NCBI GenBank assembly: GCA_961205875.1
Contig: OY540816.1
Span: 18,176,701-18,240,700, forward strand
DNA: 64,000 bases
Origin: Sialis fuliginosa
Taxonomy: Eukaryota; Arthropoda; Insecta; Megaloptera; Sialidae
Direction of reading: 5' to 3'
The translations under genes were made by a program, and so were the position numbers. The notes under the pieces are model-generated. The model did not search any database. It was not told the origin of the DNA and saw only the letters and a list, made by a program, of their open reading frames with translations. Shown here piece by piece: positions 25,510 to 38,199 of the stretch (position 1 is its first letter; each line of letters starts with the position of its first letter).

Positions 25510-26298
25510 ATGGAGCAACAAATTAAAGTAAAACAAGAAGACGAATATGATTTTATAAAAAATACAGAAGATAAAAATGTGTACGATGAAGAACTGGATA
25601 CTGAAATAACTCCAATAAAAACTGAAATAAATACAGAAGTTGATGGAAATGAAGTTCGCATAATTCAAACACAAGAAAGACCAATAGATAATAACGGATT
25701 AATTTTAACTCAGACACAACTTATATCCAATGATACAATTATAAAAAAAGAAATGGTATTTATCAATGAAACAAACCAAAACAATCAATTATTAGACTGT
25801 AAAGTTTACCATGATCATGAATCTTTAAATGAACAATGTTATAAAGGTTTTGATGATGAATTTTCTGTTAAAAAATGCATTTATTTTCATAATTGTACAT
25901 GCAAGTTATGTAATACTTCATTGAATAAAATACGCCAGTTTGAAGAACATATTCTACTTCATTCTAAAAAACCATTTGAATGCAACATATGTTTGGAAAC
26001 ATTTCTTTCTAAAGATAGTCTAAAACAACACAACCATTTGTGTAAATGTGATATATGTTTGAAAATATTCTCTACTGCTTTACATTTACAAACGCACTTG
26101 TCTGAACATACTAGGAAGGGTGCTTTTAAATGTGGAATGTGTGATAGAAGTTTTATGTATCCATCGCAGCTGAAAATACATTTTGCTATGCATACAGGAG
26201 ATGGCCCGTTTAAGTGTGTAATATGTGATATATCGTTTTTGAGAAAATATCGTTTAAAGAGGCATATGTTATGTCATAAGAATGAAATTGGTTATTAA
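25510..26298 (+). CDS. C2H2 zinc-finger protein, five fingers, single exon
   Basis: A 262-residue open frame without introns, likely a nuclear DNA-binding regulator. The C-terminal half carries five fingers: C131/C134-H147/H151, C158/C161-H174/C178 (a CCHC variant), C180/C183-H196/H200, C208/C211-H224/H228 and C236/C239-H252/H256. The last two have near-canonical linkers (HTRKGAFKC, HTGDGPFKC). The N-terminal 120 residues are acidic and show three sumoylation-type motifs (VKQE 7-10, IKTE 36-39, IKKE 78-81). There is no ZAD, BTB or KRAB domain, so the subfamily and targets cannot be named. The start at 25510 is the first in-frame ATG; a short ATGGAGTGA lies upstream at 25449. AATAAA signals follow at 26469 and 26883. 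Confidence 0.85.
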   Translation: MEQQIKVKQEDEYDFIKNTEDKNVYDEELDTEITPIKTEINTEVDGNEVRIIQTQERPIDNNGLILTQTQLISNDTIIKKEMVFINETNQNNQLLDCKVYHDHESLNEQCYKGFDDEFSVKKCIYFHNCTCKLCNTSLNKIRQFEEHILLHSKKPFECNICLETFLSKDSLKQHNHLCKCDICLKIFSTALHLQTHLSEHTRKGAFKCGMCDRSFMYPSQLKIHFAMHTGDGPFKCVICDISFLRKYRLKRHMLCHKNEIGY

Positions 26299-27991
26299 TT
26301 ATTATTTTGTTATATTAACAAGTAAAATTTTTAAGATGAGTATTATTAAAGTTACAATAAGAAGAAAGTTATTATGTTGAACTAAGATTGCAGCCAAACA
26401 TACACAAAAAACAGCTTGTGCGGTCAGCTATATTTTATATTTATTTGGATGTATGTGGCCGCAACCTAAATAAAAGATATAAATTATTTGTATGTAATAA
26501 AATCTTAAGCATTATTTTGTTTTCTGAAAAATACTTTGCTATTAGAATATTATATTATACAAGTGTCTGGAAGTGGTAGTTGTTGAATACGTCCTGTGTC
26601 GATTTCTACCAGGTCTGAAAAAACAATCCAGACTAGGGTATGGCATTACACATGGTATTTCAGATACCCTAAGGATGTAAAAACCATAGTTTGTTGACTT
26701 CCCTGTCCAGCCTTGTCAGATAACAGTAAATACATTAATTTTACCATTTAGCCTATTTTCAGACACCTATAGTATCAAAATAATGTGACAAAAAGTAGAA
26801 CTAGTTTTTCTAGTAATGTATGTGAATAAAAATATTAAATTTTGGTGCTATATGCATATATTGTAAATATTTGTATGTGTTAAATAAAATAAAAACACTG
26901 ATATTTTTTTAGTAATATTTATTCAAACTAACATAAAAATAATTTAAAATCGCATGATTCTTAATTGAAAAATGCATAATTTAAAAATAATATTTTTCTA
27001 TATAACACTTTGACTTCTATTATACATCATATGCATACAATATTAATAATAATAATAATAAAAACAGCACAATAGTCAAAGTGTTAATAAAATATTGGCA
27101 CAGAAATACAAAAGAACATATCATATATTAATCTACTTGTAGATTAATATGTTTATATATTATTCAATGGCATATATTACAGGTTTTACAGCACCGAGCA
27201 AACAAAACTGGATATTGCTGCTCTTGTACAGAACATGCTGCAAATATTGAATCTGTAATATGCACCACTAGTGTAAACCCTTTTATTATGTGTATTTAGC
27301 TGCACTGCAAAATTATGACAAATAAATAAACTAATACATTTAAAATATAAATTTATATTAAAATCTCTACCAACAAAAACATTAAAAAATTTCCTGTATA
27401 TAATTTTCATCTAACACATATAAAGGAAGGAATTAAAATTACTTAATCTCTAAATTATTTACCAATATAAATCTATTTTACAGTCTTTCAAAAACAAGTC
27501 TTTTTTTCCTTTGACTTTTTTTAAGAGACTATAATTTTACTTTGATATATCATTCTACAACAATCTTTAAGACACTTTGCGTTTCTTGATATTAACTAAT
27601 ACATATTTGATAATTAGAATACTGTAAAATTAAGATTTATAATATTGAATAACTCACAATTATTTTTTAAAGGAAAACATGTCAAGAAATTGTTTATAAA
27701 ATTCCAAAATTAATAATATAAAATTCAGTTTAAAAGAGCACCATAATATAAAAATCACAAAGACAACAATTAAAAATTTATTCATAAAAAATATTGTGAA
27801 TTAAGTCGATGATAACATATACTACTAGACTATTATTTTTAATACAACGGTAAGCAATATTTTATTGTATAAACTGTAAGTTTCTGTATATTTATTATAA
27901 TATTTGGCAACCTCTTGGGAAGTATTTCGTAACAATAGCGTCCTATCGGATCAATCTATGGCAGGTTTCGTTTTTGAGAAGAAAAAAATGC
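26299..27991. other. Convergent 3' regions of the zinc-finger gene (+) and Mvb12 (-)
   Basis: No gene is seen. Plus-strand AATAAA at 26469, 26496 and 26883-26888 and minus-strand AATAAA at 26918-26923 place the two transcripts' ends within a few dozen bases. This would give Mvb12 a 3' UTR of about 1.07 kb. A perfect 12-bp stem with a TT loop (ATATTAATCTAC, 27125-27150) and an (AAT)n run near 27040 are visible. Confidence 0.5.
26918..26923 (-). terminator. Likely distal poly(A) signal of Mvb12
   Basis: AATAAA on the minus strand, about 1.07 kb past the stop and only 30 bp beyond the last plus-strand AATAAA of the zinc-finger gene. Other minus-strand hexamers may exist nearer the stop. Confidence 0.3.
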
Positions 27992-30012
27992 TTAGGTACA
28001 TCGTTCTACTTTGAAATCGTAATTATATTCTTTTTCAAGTTGTGCAATTGAGCGTACATTGATCACAGGAAGAGACTAAAATAAATTGATTTAAAATAAG
28101 ACATTTTACATCAACTCTCACTTAAGGTTGATCCAGACTATCTCGCTCCAGTCAAATATTCAGTATAGTAGTCTGGATCAACCCATAGTTATTCAGAAGC
28201 TAAGATGTACTAAACATACATAAATATTATGAAACTCACCTTATTGAAATTAGGACCTTTAATAAGTTTAGAATTCAGTACAAAAGGTACGCCTTCAAGT
28301 CCATTATAAACCACAAGAGTATTATAACCATTAGGGGGTTCTGGGGCAACCCTTTTCGGTTTAATATCATTGTTCCCGGGTGGTTGTGGTGCAGGCCTAA
28401 CTGGCTGAATACTATATGTACTTAACAATCTCTCATAATCATGGGTACTGTTCTCTAACAGTGGATAAGGACAATTATTACCAGGGCTGGGCTTCGGTGG
28501 TCTCTCCGGTGGAGATCTCAAGTTCACTGAAGGTGAAGTGTTAGGAGTTCCGTTCTTTCTTTCTCTTAAAGGAGGAATTGGAGGTGAACTTAAATTTACT
28601 GAAGGTGTATCATTTGTTATGTATTTGTTTTCATCGTTAATTGTTCCTAGTTTAAAACAAACTGTTAAACCGTTGATATCTCTGCAAACAGAAAATAGTT
28701 GATAAATATAACTTAAAAAATATACAGCAATTGAGCTATTCAGAACTTAAGTTATCTGTTAATTAATTACTAATTTATTTCTTATATCTGTTAATAAAAA
28801 CAAAAAAAGTTAGTTGTTTTGGCTTCTAAATAGTTCAATTATTAGTATGAAAATGAAAGCACCAACCCAACAAAATTAAATCCAGAGGGTGCGTGTTTAA
28901 TCCTATTACATATAATGATATCAGTGACTGCTTTAGTAATACTTTTGTCCTGAACTAAACGGTAACATATTTGTTTTTTTCTCCATGCTTTTTGTTCCGT
29001 GTCAGCAGTTCTAGAAAGTGAACTGTATCCTTTTGGCGGTGTCTCTTTATCACTAATAATGACTATTTCTTGAATAACATGTTCGGGTAGACCTAAAATC
29101 AATTGGCAGTTGAAAAAAAATTTCAATAGAAATAGTCCATTGTAGACAAAAATATTAACCTTCAGTTTTCGATAAACATAAATATCGTCCTGCTTTCTTT
29201 GAAAATAATGAAGATTCTCTCCACAAATCAGCATCTTGGTCCTGATCATGAGTTCTATGTATAGGGTAAAAACCTCTGGGGCATTTTTCAATATGTTCTA
29301 CAATCTTAAAAGGGAAAAATAATAGTTGATTATTTAATACCACTAATAAAAAAATTAAGTCACATGTATTTTATTTGTTTGATAACACTTTATGAAATGT
29401 CAATATTTTTTTAATAATTTTTACACGTTTACAAGATAATATAGTTATTTTAAAAATATTTATAATATAATTGAGATTAAAATATATACCAATTTTAACG
29501 CTATAATTAGTCATTGGATTTTAAAGTCTATTGTTTCTATTAGACCATATCGAAAGTTTCATGGTCTCTGATATCAAAATTATAATAAATAAATTTTCAT
29601 AAATGATTAATCAATATGAAGAATTTATTATATATTGATAATTTTGTAGTTAAATACAGAAAAAGTTATACATTTTCTTAATATTTGTCTGTCAATGTAA
29701 TTTAGTATTTATTATTCTTTTTATCGCAATGTTAATAATATGTGGTTAACACATATTGCCTACTTAAAAACCACAAAAAAAATAAGGAAATTAATTCTGG
29801 GAATTCCGAATCTAATGAAAAGTAAGAGTCGTCGACTCTTGCTTTTACAGTTATAAATGAGTCATTTTGTTACTGAATCTAAGTAATTTCAAGATAAAAT
29901 GTGTTTTTTTCCTCAATATTTTACCCACCTGTATGGCAGTAATCGGCCTATCGTCTGGTAGAGTTTTTGATATTTTATTCAAAATATTAGATTGTGGTGA
30001 CGATTTAGACAT
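27992..30012 (-). CDS. Mvb12: Multivesicular body subunit 12 (ESCRT-I, MABP and UMA domains)
   Basis: Subunit of the ESCRT-I complex on endosomes, which sorts ubiquitinated membrane cargo into multivesicular bodies. Minus-strand exons in order: 30012-29929, 29304-29160, 29092-28867, 28681-28240, 28075-27992. All are GT-AG, one frame, 326 residues. Residues about 24-165 form the MABP domain ([64 protein letters not shown]). A proline-rich linker with APQPP, APEPP and [10 protein letters not shown] follows, a likely SH3-type ligand. Residues about 282-322 are the UMA domain: GVPFVL, then [15 protein letters not shown], closely like human MVB12A. The length is similar to MVB12B. The fit to the family is strong at both ends. 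Intron 4 holds a 58-bp inverted repeat. Confidence 0.93.
28126..28183. repeat. 58-bp inverted repeat in Mvb12 intron 4
   Basis: GGTTGATCCAGACTA at 28126-28140 and its exact complement at 28169-28183 enclose a 28-nt loop. No clear target duplication is seen. It could be a very small MITE or an RNA hairpin. Confidence 0.6.
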
Positions 30013-31468
30013 GTTTAAATGATTAATATTTATTCAATAACAACACTTTTAATTTTATTAAAACAGAATGAATTCAGACTTTTATTTTCTTTTATTACGT
30101 ATTTGACAACAGTCAAAATATCATAGTTATTTTTAAACATTACTAAATTTGATAAGTAGAATTTAGATTTTTATATTCTTGATTTGTAATCATATTTATA
30201 TGGTATGCAATTTACAATCTAATAATATTAATTAATTGGAATTTATTTGTTTGTTTTACAAATAGACCCTTCTTTATTTACTAATGATGTTTTATTCACT
30301 AACACAGACACTTGTGTTTTAAAAACGCTTTACTTAAAAGGAAATTAACAACGATCACTTTATTTTTGTAGTATCTAATGTTTTATTAATAAAAAATAAT
30401 TGTATTGATAAGATTTTGCCTATTAAAATATCTGTCTACTCGAGTCACTTGCCCTCTCTTCCACTACTGCTGTTTGCGGCTACTCGTTCTTTCTTTTCTT
30501 TTGTCAAATATTTGTATTGTATCAGTGCATCTAAAAATCATGATCGTTTTCCAAATTATTAACATTTGTAGTTTTAACATTTATTAAGAAATTTCATGAA
30601 AAGAATTGTCAAAGAAAGAGGAGAAAGAAAGAAATGTAAATTTTTCTTGAAATTTATAGATAGTAAATAATAAATATGAAATTTTCTAACATTTAATAGA
30701 CAGACTTTTAAGAACTTCTGGATTTACGTCCTAAAATTGAGGAAATCAAAGTTCCTATATTGTTACTAAATATCGAAGAGGTAATTTTAAAATGTTTGAT
30801 GTTAATTGTTGTAAGTTTTAATTATTTAACCTAAATATTTGTATTACAAGGTGATGTTTATAAATATATACCTAGTAGCAATTACAACAATTTTTCAAAG
30901 GAAGCTGTAAATAAAATTAACATAGATAATGTAAACTATTTTTATTATAAAATAATGTATTTATAATATACTGATTACAACAAAATGAAGTTTTTTCAAC
31001 AGCATAATAACAAAAAAGCGTATATTACCAGTAATTAAAAATAAATTATATTAAAGCAGGTAGCTTTTACATATACATGATTAATTAAAATTATAAAACA
31101 AAGTAACTATAGTCATGTAAGTACATTAAAAAAAAATTATAACACTGAACCCTTTCTTTTTTTATAAACATTTTATACTTACTTAATTTTTTGGATTACT
31201 ATAAAATTGTTTTTTTTTAATTATGCAATATAACTATTATATTTAAAAATGATTATTTTATCCATTAGAAATAATTAACGTCACATTTGTCATGTAATTA
31301 AAAATTTTTAAGGAGCTATCAAAAAACACTACCTAGTGAATTATTTCCAACGGATATTAATTTTATTATAGAAGAGAAAGGGTACTTGATAGTATTTTAA
31401 ATGCTTATTTGCTTACAGTTAAACAATATTAACGTGTAATTGTTTTATATGAAAGTATTTTTAAATTC
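30013..31468. other. Spacer between Mvb12 5' end and NOC4 3' end
   Basis: AT-rich; contains the Mvb12 promoter (near 30013-30350, no clear TATA chosen) and the NOC4 3' UTR, with a minus-strand AATAAA at 31362-31367. No further gene or repeat was recognised. Confidence 0.5.
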
Positions 31469-34400
31469 TTACGAAGTAAGTTGCCAGTATTGAGACATTT
31501 TATCATTTTTCGGAAATGCAAGCGATTGAGGTTTGTAATGGTTTAAAATAATTTCTTTTGCTTTTTTCTTCATTTCTTTTTCGAATATCTACAAAAAAAA
31601 TAATAAATGATAGGCATGAAAATATTTTAAAAGGCCACGGAGACACAACACTTACATCATCACAAGTAGTTTCAAGAACGTTGGACAAGTCCCATTCAAC
31701 GTTAGGTAAAGGCTGGCTGATAAATCTCGCTGCTGTTGCTATATTAGGTAAAGCGTGTGATTGTAGCGTTTGTATTTCCCACAGAGAGCTGTCCATCGCT
31801 TGGGATTTATATGGATCACTTTCTTCCATTATATACGGGTCTGAAGTGACTAAAAAATACAATTTTAAAATATGAATCCATACTTTAAAAGAAAATGCAA
31901 AACAAAAAAATCGATTTTTAAAACTTTTAGACTACATTTTAGATTTATTATTGGAGTTATTTGTTTTGGCAACTGATTCATTCAATTAATATTATACCGT
32001 ATAATTATTTTCTTTACCTTCTCCACCAGTAGAATGGTTAATCAATCTCTTCAACCCAGGATGTCTTAAAATTAAATTACCAATGAAAAGACATATAATT
32101 AGGATATCTTCACACGGCGCGACTAGAGTTAATCTAGCTAGACGTTTTGCAAACGCAGCAACTAAGCATTCTGGTAAATGCCTAGAAAAAAATATAAAAG
32201 TTATATCTAAGTTTTTTTAAATTTATGTATTCAGTAACTTACGTGGAACTAAGGAACAAATCGGATAAGTAAAACAGTCTTGCTTTAAACTTTGTATGAA
32301 ATATTTCGGGTTCGAACATAGAGTAAAGTTTTACGAAAATGTTCGGATATTCTAAATTGTACAATTGAATCAGGGTGAATATTCCTTGGAGTGCTAAAAG
32401 ACTAACAGGTCCACCTGGAAAATAAGTTTATATTTAGAAAAAATAGTTACATGTAGTAACATGTAATATTTTACCTATATCTAATGAATCCATAAGAAAA
32501 TCCGTAAGCGTAAGAGGCTTATCTAAATGCGGCAAGATCCTCTCTAAAAGTACTACTAGTAGTTGTTTGTGCGTTGCGGGAGTATGCTCCCAGTGCATCA
32601 CGCAGTTCCATACTCTATTGATCCATTTCTTTACTGTATTGCTTTCAAACACAAATGGCGTTTTTCCTAGCAAAAAAGTAAATTTCATTTTATAATTCAA
32701 GAGATAAAACTATACAATAAGATGATCAAGTTTATTTATTTTTTTAAATAAACTAAGAAACTTACCAACGGCACAACACATCACAGATTGAGAATTTTCT
32801 TCGATATTCTTAGGTATCGGTATTTTATCTATCAGTTCTAGGAAGTTCCTAATGTACATCTCGCAAGGGTTGAGTCGCGGCGTCAGTGGCGGTAGCAATC
32901 GCCAAGTGTAGAACAGCACATCGCGGTAAACCGTGTATTCTTGGAATTTATTCAGTAAATACATTGTGCTGTTGTCCGATGATAGCAATTTAATTAACAC
33001 GGCCTAAAAATATCAATTTGTTAATTTCGGTAGTTGAACTTGGTTCTCTTGCATTATAAAGATAATATTTAATATATGAAAAGTGTGGAGAACCATATAA
33101 TTGATATGCTCAAAAATATAAGTCAGGTGGTGCAGGGTGGGAGACACAAAAGAGTATTTTGAAAAACTGACTATAAGTACCATCGAAACGTTTATAAAAA
33201 TAATGTTTTCATACATGCAACGCTTTTTCTAGAGTGCAGAGTTTTCATGTTATTTAACTAAAATTTTGAGGGTGGTTTTCACCCCTTCAATGGCCAAATG
33301 GGCACATAAAAAAATACGTGTTCTTTGATTTGACTGAACTATAAGTGTTCTCCAAGCCTCATCAAAATCAGAGAAATACACCTTACAGTGTTCAAAATAT
33401 GTACAAAATTTTGAATATTTCCAAAACCCCTGATCAGATTTGCACCAAAATGAATATGTCCTCACTGAGACAAACATTTTGCAAAAATAATAATTAAAAT
33501 GGTGCATTTTTACAGAAGTTATCACAAACAAAAGGAAATTCTACGAACAGACAGACAGACACACACACAGCCGCCATGCGGAAAATAACTTTTCTTTACG
33601 TTTTGAAGGTAGCACAATTAGAATCTGCCCTTATCTCGGACACAATTTTTCGAAGGTATTATAATACTTCCATTTCCTTCTGAATATGGAAGTAAAAATC
33701 ACAAGAATTATAATATTTTGGTCTTGATGAAAGGATACTAAAACATATTGGCCGCCATTTTGAAATTCAAAAAAAGACTGACTAACAAATTTAATCGAGA
33801 CAATTATGAGGATGATTTTTCAGTCAAGTTTTGAAAATATTAGAAAATAATCTGGGAAGCTAGAGCAAGAACAAGAATTAGTCATATACACATATACAAT
33901 AATATACATACATAAAGTTTTGAATGGAATTTGTGATCTCTAGTATATAATTGGTGGTTAGCTGAAATTTTGTTATAAGAGTTATAGTAATAAATATTTG
34001 TAAGCACTTACTCGCAATCTAGGAATGGGGAAGTAAAAGTTTTGGTGGTCAGTGGTCTCTATGGGGTATCTTCCTTCAGATTGTATGAACTTCATAGCTG
34101 TTGCCAAAGCTTGAAGTTGGTGTGCAGGCTTGCCTTGTTCGATATGTATTAAAATACGGTCCCAGGTTTGCTCATAAGCAGATCTTAGCCAAGCTTTATA
34201 TTGGCTTTCAGCATCAGGAGATTCTGAAATGGCTTATATTGTTATAAGATGTTATATTTCAAACTTAAGTATAATTACCTAAAGGTTTTAGAGGAATAAT
34301 TTCTTCGTACATTTCTCTTCGTTTCAACAATTCCATGAATATCATTTCTAATGTAAGTAGGCATGTCGTGATGTTAGATCCGGACTGTAAACGTTAAACC

Positions 34401-34642
34401 AGAAGGAATTAAATTAAGTAAATTGATATGACGACTTTAATTGTATAATAGCTACACCCAAAATTATAACCTAAATAAATTTCATATTTCTTTCAATATT
34501 ATTGCAAAATACTCACCTCAAAGTGTTTCACTATTTCCACTAAATTGTTTGCATGTTTTCTCGACGATAAAAACTCATTAGCTTTCGATCTTAAATGTTT
34601 TAAAAACATTTTATTATTTGACTTATCCTGTACGGCCGCCAT
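31469..34642 (-). CDS. NOC4L: Nucleolar complex protein 4 (NOC4L), ribosome biogenesis
   Basis: Nucleolar factor that works with NOP14 in maturation of the 40S ribosomal subunit. Minus-strand exons in order: 34642-34517, 34384-34279, 34223-34012, 33003-32766, 32666-32475, 32414-32243, 32181-32018, 31849-31656, 31588-31469. All joins are GT-AG and in frame; total 507 residues (human NOC4L is about 516). The start ATGGCGGCCGTACAG is in good context. The C-terminal half is the CBF/Mak21-type domain: GPVSLLALQGIFTLIQLYNL, EIFHTKFKARLFYLSDLFL, HLPECLVAAFAKRLARL, then SDPYKSQAMDSSLWEIQTLQ and IFEKEMKKKAKE, each aligning with the human protein. Intron 3 (1 kb) carries a repeat. It is divergent from the DUSP12 gene, 311 bp away. 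Confidence 0.94.
33250..33720 (-). repeat. Repeat insertion in NOC4 intron 3
   Basis: The host intron grows to 1008 bp here while most of its neighbours are 54 to about 170 bp. The insert holds a CAGACAGACAGACACACAC run at about 33550 followed by a GCCGCCATGCGG block, typical of dispersed insect non-LTR or SINE tails. The exact ends and the family are not determined. Confidence 0.4.
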
Positions 34643-34953
34643 GTTTGTAGAAAAGGGGACCACTGAATTTTGTTAGGCAACTGTACGACACTTTTGTATA
34701 TCCAGTTGTCTATATTCCGGACATTTGCGTATAAAATTATTTTGAAAGTTGTTTATTTGTAATAAAAAATTAGTGCTAATTTTTATCCACTTTATTAATT
34801 AGCAACAGTTATCGCGAACGGATTAACTCTAAAGTTGCAATATTATTTCTGTTTCAAACTGTTGATAATTATTGATTTTGACATACTACACATAACCTAT
34901 AACACACAAAAAAAAAAAACAGTTTTATTTTTGTATTATTTTTTTCGCTTGAT
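34643..34953. promoter_or_regulatory. 311-bp bidirectional promoter region, NOC4 / DUSP12
   Basis: The two start codons face away from each other across 311 bp. No canonical TATA is forced. Both products belong to ribosome-maturation families, so co-regulation from this region is a reasonable inference. Confidence 0.6.
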
Positions 34954-36348
34954 ATGGAAAGTATAAATGACGATATTGTGAATTCTGCATGCCAAATTGA
35001 GAAACACAAGGATGGAGACATACTTACAAGAGATGATTTTGATGGAGGTCCTGTTAGTTTAGATTTAATAGAACCGAGACTTTGGCTAGGTTGGCATTTT
35101 ATTTAATAAATATAAACTAAAACATTTTATTGATTAATGTTTTCATAATATTTTAGGCAATCTCACAGCAGCAACAGATAAAAATGTGTTGGATAAATAT
35201 AAAATTACTCATATTTTAACAGTCGATTCATGCCCCTTGCCTCGACGAATAACTGATCTTGCTTTTTTAACGACAAAGCTTATTCAGATCACAGATATCC
35301 CAAAAGAAGATATTTTAAGTTATTTTGAAGACAGCTACCAATTCATTTCAGAGGGGCAAGAGAAAGGAACAGTTTTGGTTCATTGGTACTGAATTTTCAA
35401 TGTTTTCAATGTATAATTTATTTATTTTATAATTTTTTTGTTAGCTATTTTGGAGTGTCCCGTAGTTCAACAATTATACTAGCGTACATGATGAAAAAAC
35501 ATAAATTAAAATATGAAGAAGCTTTGGAATTGTAAGTTAAATATATAAAAAAAATCACAGTCTAATTTATGAAATTTGAATTTGCAGAGTTAAATCTAAA
35601 CGTAAATTCGCTTGCCCGAACACAGGATTTGTATTTCAATTAAAGTTATATGAATCTATGGACTGTATGCTTGATAAGAACAATCCAAAATGTAGAGACT
35701 TTCGGTTAAAAGTAGCAGCAGATAAAGTTAAACGAGTTAAGATATTACCACATGGTTATATGGATTTAATTAAATTTGATCCTGGAATAATGCAGTTGAA
35801 ACCAGAGCCTTCAGTTTACAGATGCAAAAAGTGCAGGTAGAATTATTATAAATAATACAAAATTAAATTCATTAAAAATAAATATTTTTAAGGAGGATTG
35901 TAGCATCTCAATCAAATATTGTAACTCATTACGACAGAGAGTTAAAAATTCAGTTGAAAACAAAACAGAAGTTAAAAAAACAATCGAGCTTATCGAATTC
36001 TTCTGAAAATGAAGACTCTGATAATGATATACTTGATAAAGCTGATGAAGAAAAAACTGCGATTTGCACGAAAACATTTTTTATTGAGCCAATAGCTTGG
36101 ATGAAGAACATAAGTCAAACTGCGCAAGGGAAATTATACTGTCCAAAATGCAACAATAAATTAGGGTCATTCAGCTGGATAATGGGTATTATTTTTTATA
36201 CTTTATACATTATAAATAAATAATTATTATGTTTATATATTTAGGTTGCCGTTGTCCCTGTGGAACTAATGTCGCACCAGCTTTTTATCTTGTCCCGTCA
36301 AAAGTTGAACGATCTAATGTGGTTCAGAATGTTCAAGTCACTGTTTGA
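34954..36348 (+). CDS. DUSP12: Dual-specificity phosphatase 12 (YVH1 type) with C-terminal zinc-binding domain
   Basis: Atypical dual-specificity protein phosphatase. The yeast ortholog Yvh1 promotes 60S ribosome maturation through its zinc domain. Exons: 34954-35089, 35157-35385, 35445-35531, 35588-35836, 35893-36185, 36245-36348. GT-AG joins, one frame, 365 residues. Residues about 37-175 are the phosphatase fold, with PRLWLGNLTAA, the ITDIPKEDIL acid loop and the P-loop HCYFGVSRSS (catalytic Cys122, Arg128; the codon for Cys122 spans intron 2). The C-terminal part has the paired metal ligands YRCKKCRR, YCPKC and CRCPCG together with FFIEPIAWM and NKLGSFSW, as in human DUSP12. An acidic Ser-rich stretch (SENEDSDNDILD) separates the two zinc half-sites and may be phosphorylated. 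Confidence 0.95.
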
Positions 36349-36467
36349 ATAATTAACGGAGATATACAGGTTTTTATTTATTGTTTAATGGTTTTTTCCA
36401 GTATTTATAAACCCGAAAAACTGTGATTTTTTAAGTATTCTTTATAAGCTAAGCGTTGTAGATTTTA

Positions 36468-36473
36468 AATAAA
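36468..36473 (+). terminator. Poly(A) signal of DUSP12
   Basis: AATAAA 120 nt after the stop codon. Confidence 0.5.
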
Positions 36474-38199
36474 ATACGATAGCCATGAAATTATAAATTT
36501 TTTTATATAAATTATATTTAAGAAAAAATGTATACGAAATGTAAATCATATTTCTTAATTGGATGTTCATATTTCAGGGCTGTCGGAATATATATTTATT
36601 TATTAGTTATATTATCAGAAGTATATAGAAAGTAAAATTGTTTTTGCTATTAAATGTTTGTTATATTATTATAATGAAAGTATTTTCATGACAATATAGA
36701 GTATATTAATGTGTTCTACTGTAACATTTCGTGTACTTGTAAATGCTTCCAATATATAAGTTAGTTCGTAAAATAAAATAGGACAAAAATAATATAAAAA
36801 CGTCTTGTATTGTTTTGAACTAACATCAAAATTCGATTTATATATATAAATAATATATATTTGTGAATATGGCTATATTTAAATAAAATGTAAAAGTGAT
36901 AAATAAAAATATTCTTATTATTGCTACAATATTGTACTTTATTTTTATACCCTGTATTTTTTAAACACATGTATATGATGCAAAGGTAAGATAATAATTA
37001 TATTTTAATATTAAAACTAATAAATTATATATAAATAATATATTTGTATAATACTTATTGCACTCATTTAAATCTAATAAATTTTGTGAATCAAATTTGA
37101 ATGACATTTCATTGTTGATTCAAGTCTAATTATTTGGCAATATTATTATTGAGTCTATAATAACAACAGGTATGTATAATCATTGAGTAAAAAATAACAA
37201 GAGAAACAACGTATACGGGAGAGTTGAAACGCAGTAGATATATGAACCATGCACTATTTGAGCCCCAGGAAGTGCTGGTATCTATTGAAAAAATTATTAA
37301 TTATACATATGAAATATCTGGTTTTCGACTCTGCTAAATCGTCAGATTTTAAGCTCCGCCCTTCTGAAATGATTTACGAACGTCTTGTTTACATTATTTT
37401 AAGTCGGCTGATACGTGATACAAAGGCGGCAAGAACGTTGCAAGAAATATTCGTTACTTATTATCTTTTTCTTTTAAATAAAACAAAAAAAATATGTAAT
37501 GTTAAAATTATTTGAGATAATTGCTGCTATCAATAATATAATAGATTTTTGCTTTAAAATAGGTTTTTATAAGTTGTAAGAAATTTAAATTTGTGACGCG
37601 ATGTTACATTACTGATGATATAATAAGTAAAATTAGATTGATCGTTTTATTCATTTCAAATTAATATAAAAATATATCAAAACTAAAAATATGGTTCTGC
37701 GGTTTTTTGTATCTACATTGCTTTAAACATAGAATATGGATTGTGGACCGATACATATTACATATAATAATATATACAAAATAAGTTTTTTTATCTTCTT
37801 CAATGAAAATTAAAAATTCTTTTGTTTTTATTTCTCAAATATTATTTATTAAAATTACTTTTGACCAAATATCATCGAAATTTTTATTATTTATGTACAT
37901 TTTTTTGATATTTTGAAGAAATAAAAATCCTTTTTTTAGGCCGACGCGACGGCTGGAATGTTTCTACATATAAAGAAAAACAGAAAAAATAATAATTTAA
38001 TATTGCATCCCCTGTCGCGTATGGAGAGTCGTAATTATTTTCATTCGATCCGGCGGGAAAAATACTATGGGGAAGTACCCTCTCTCGCATAGGAGCCGAA
38101 ATATTTACAATTTTTTAAGTTCGGTTAGGTAAATAATACATATAGATAATACAAATTTTTGTATGATAATCGATAAACAGGTAAAATTTTACACACCCA

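Noticed and set aside
31558-31875. Plus-strand 105-codon frame
   Set aside because: It is antisense to NOC4 exons 8 and 9, which match the family residue by residue on the minus strand.
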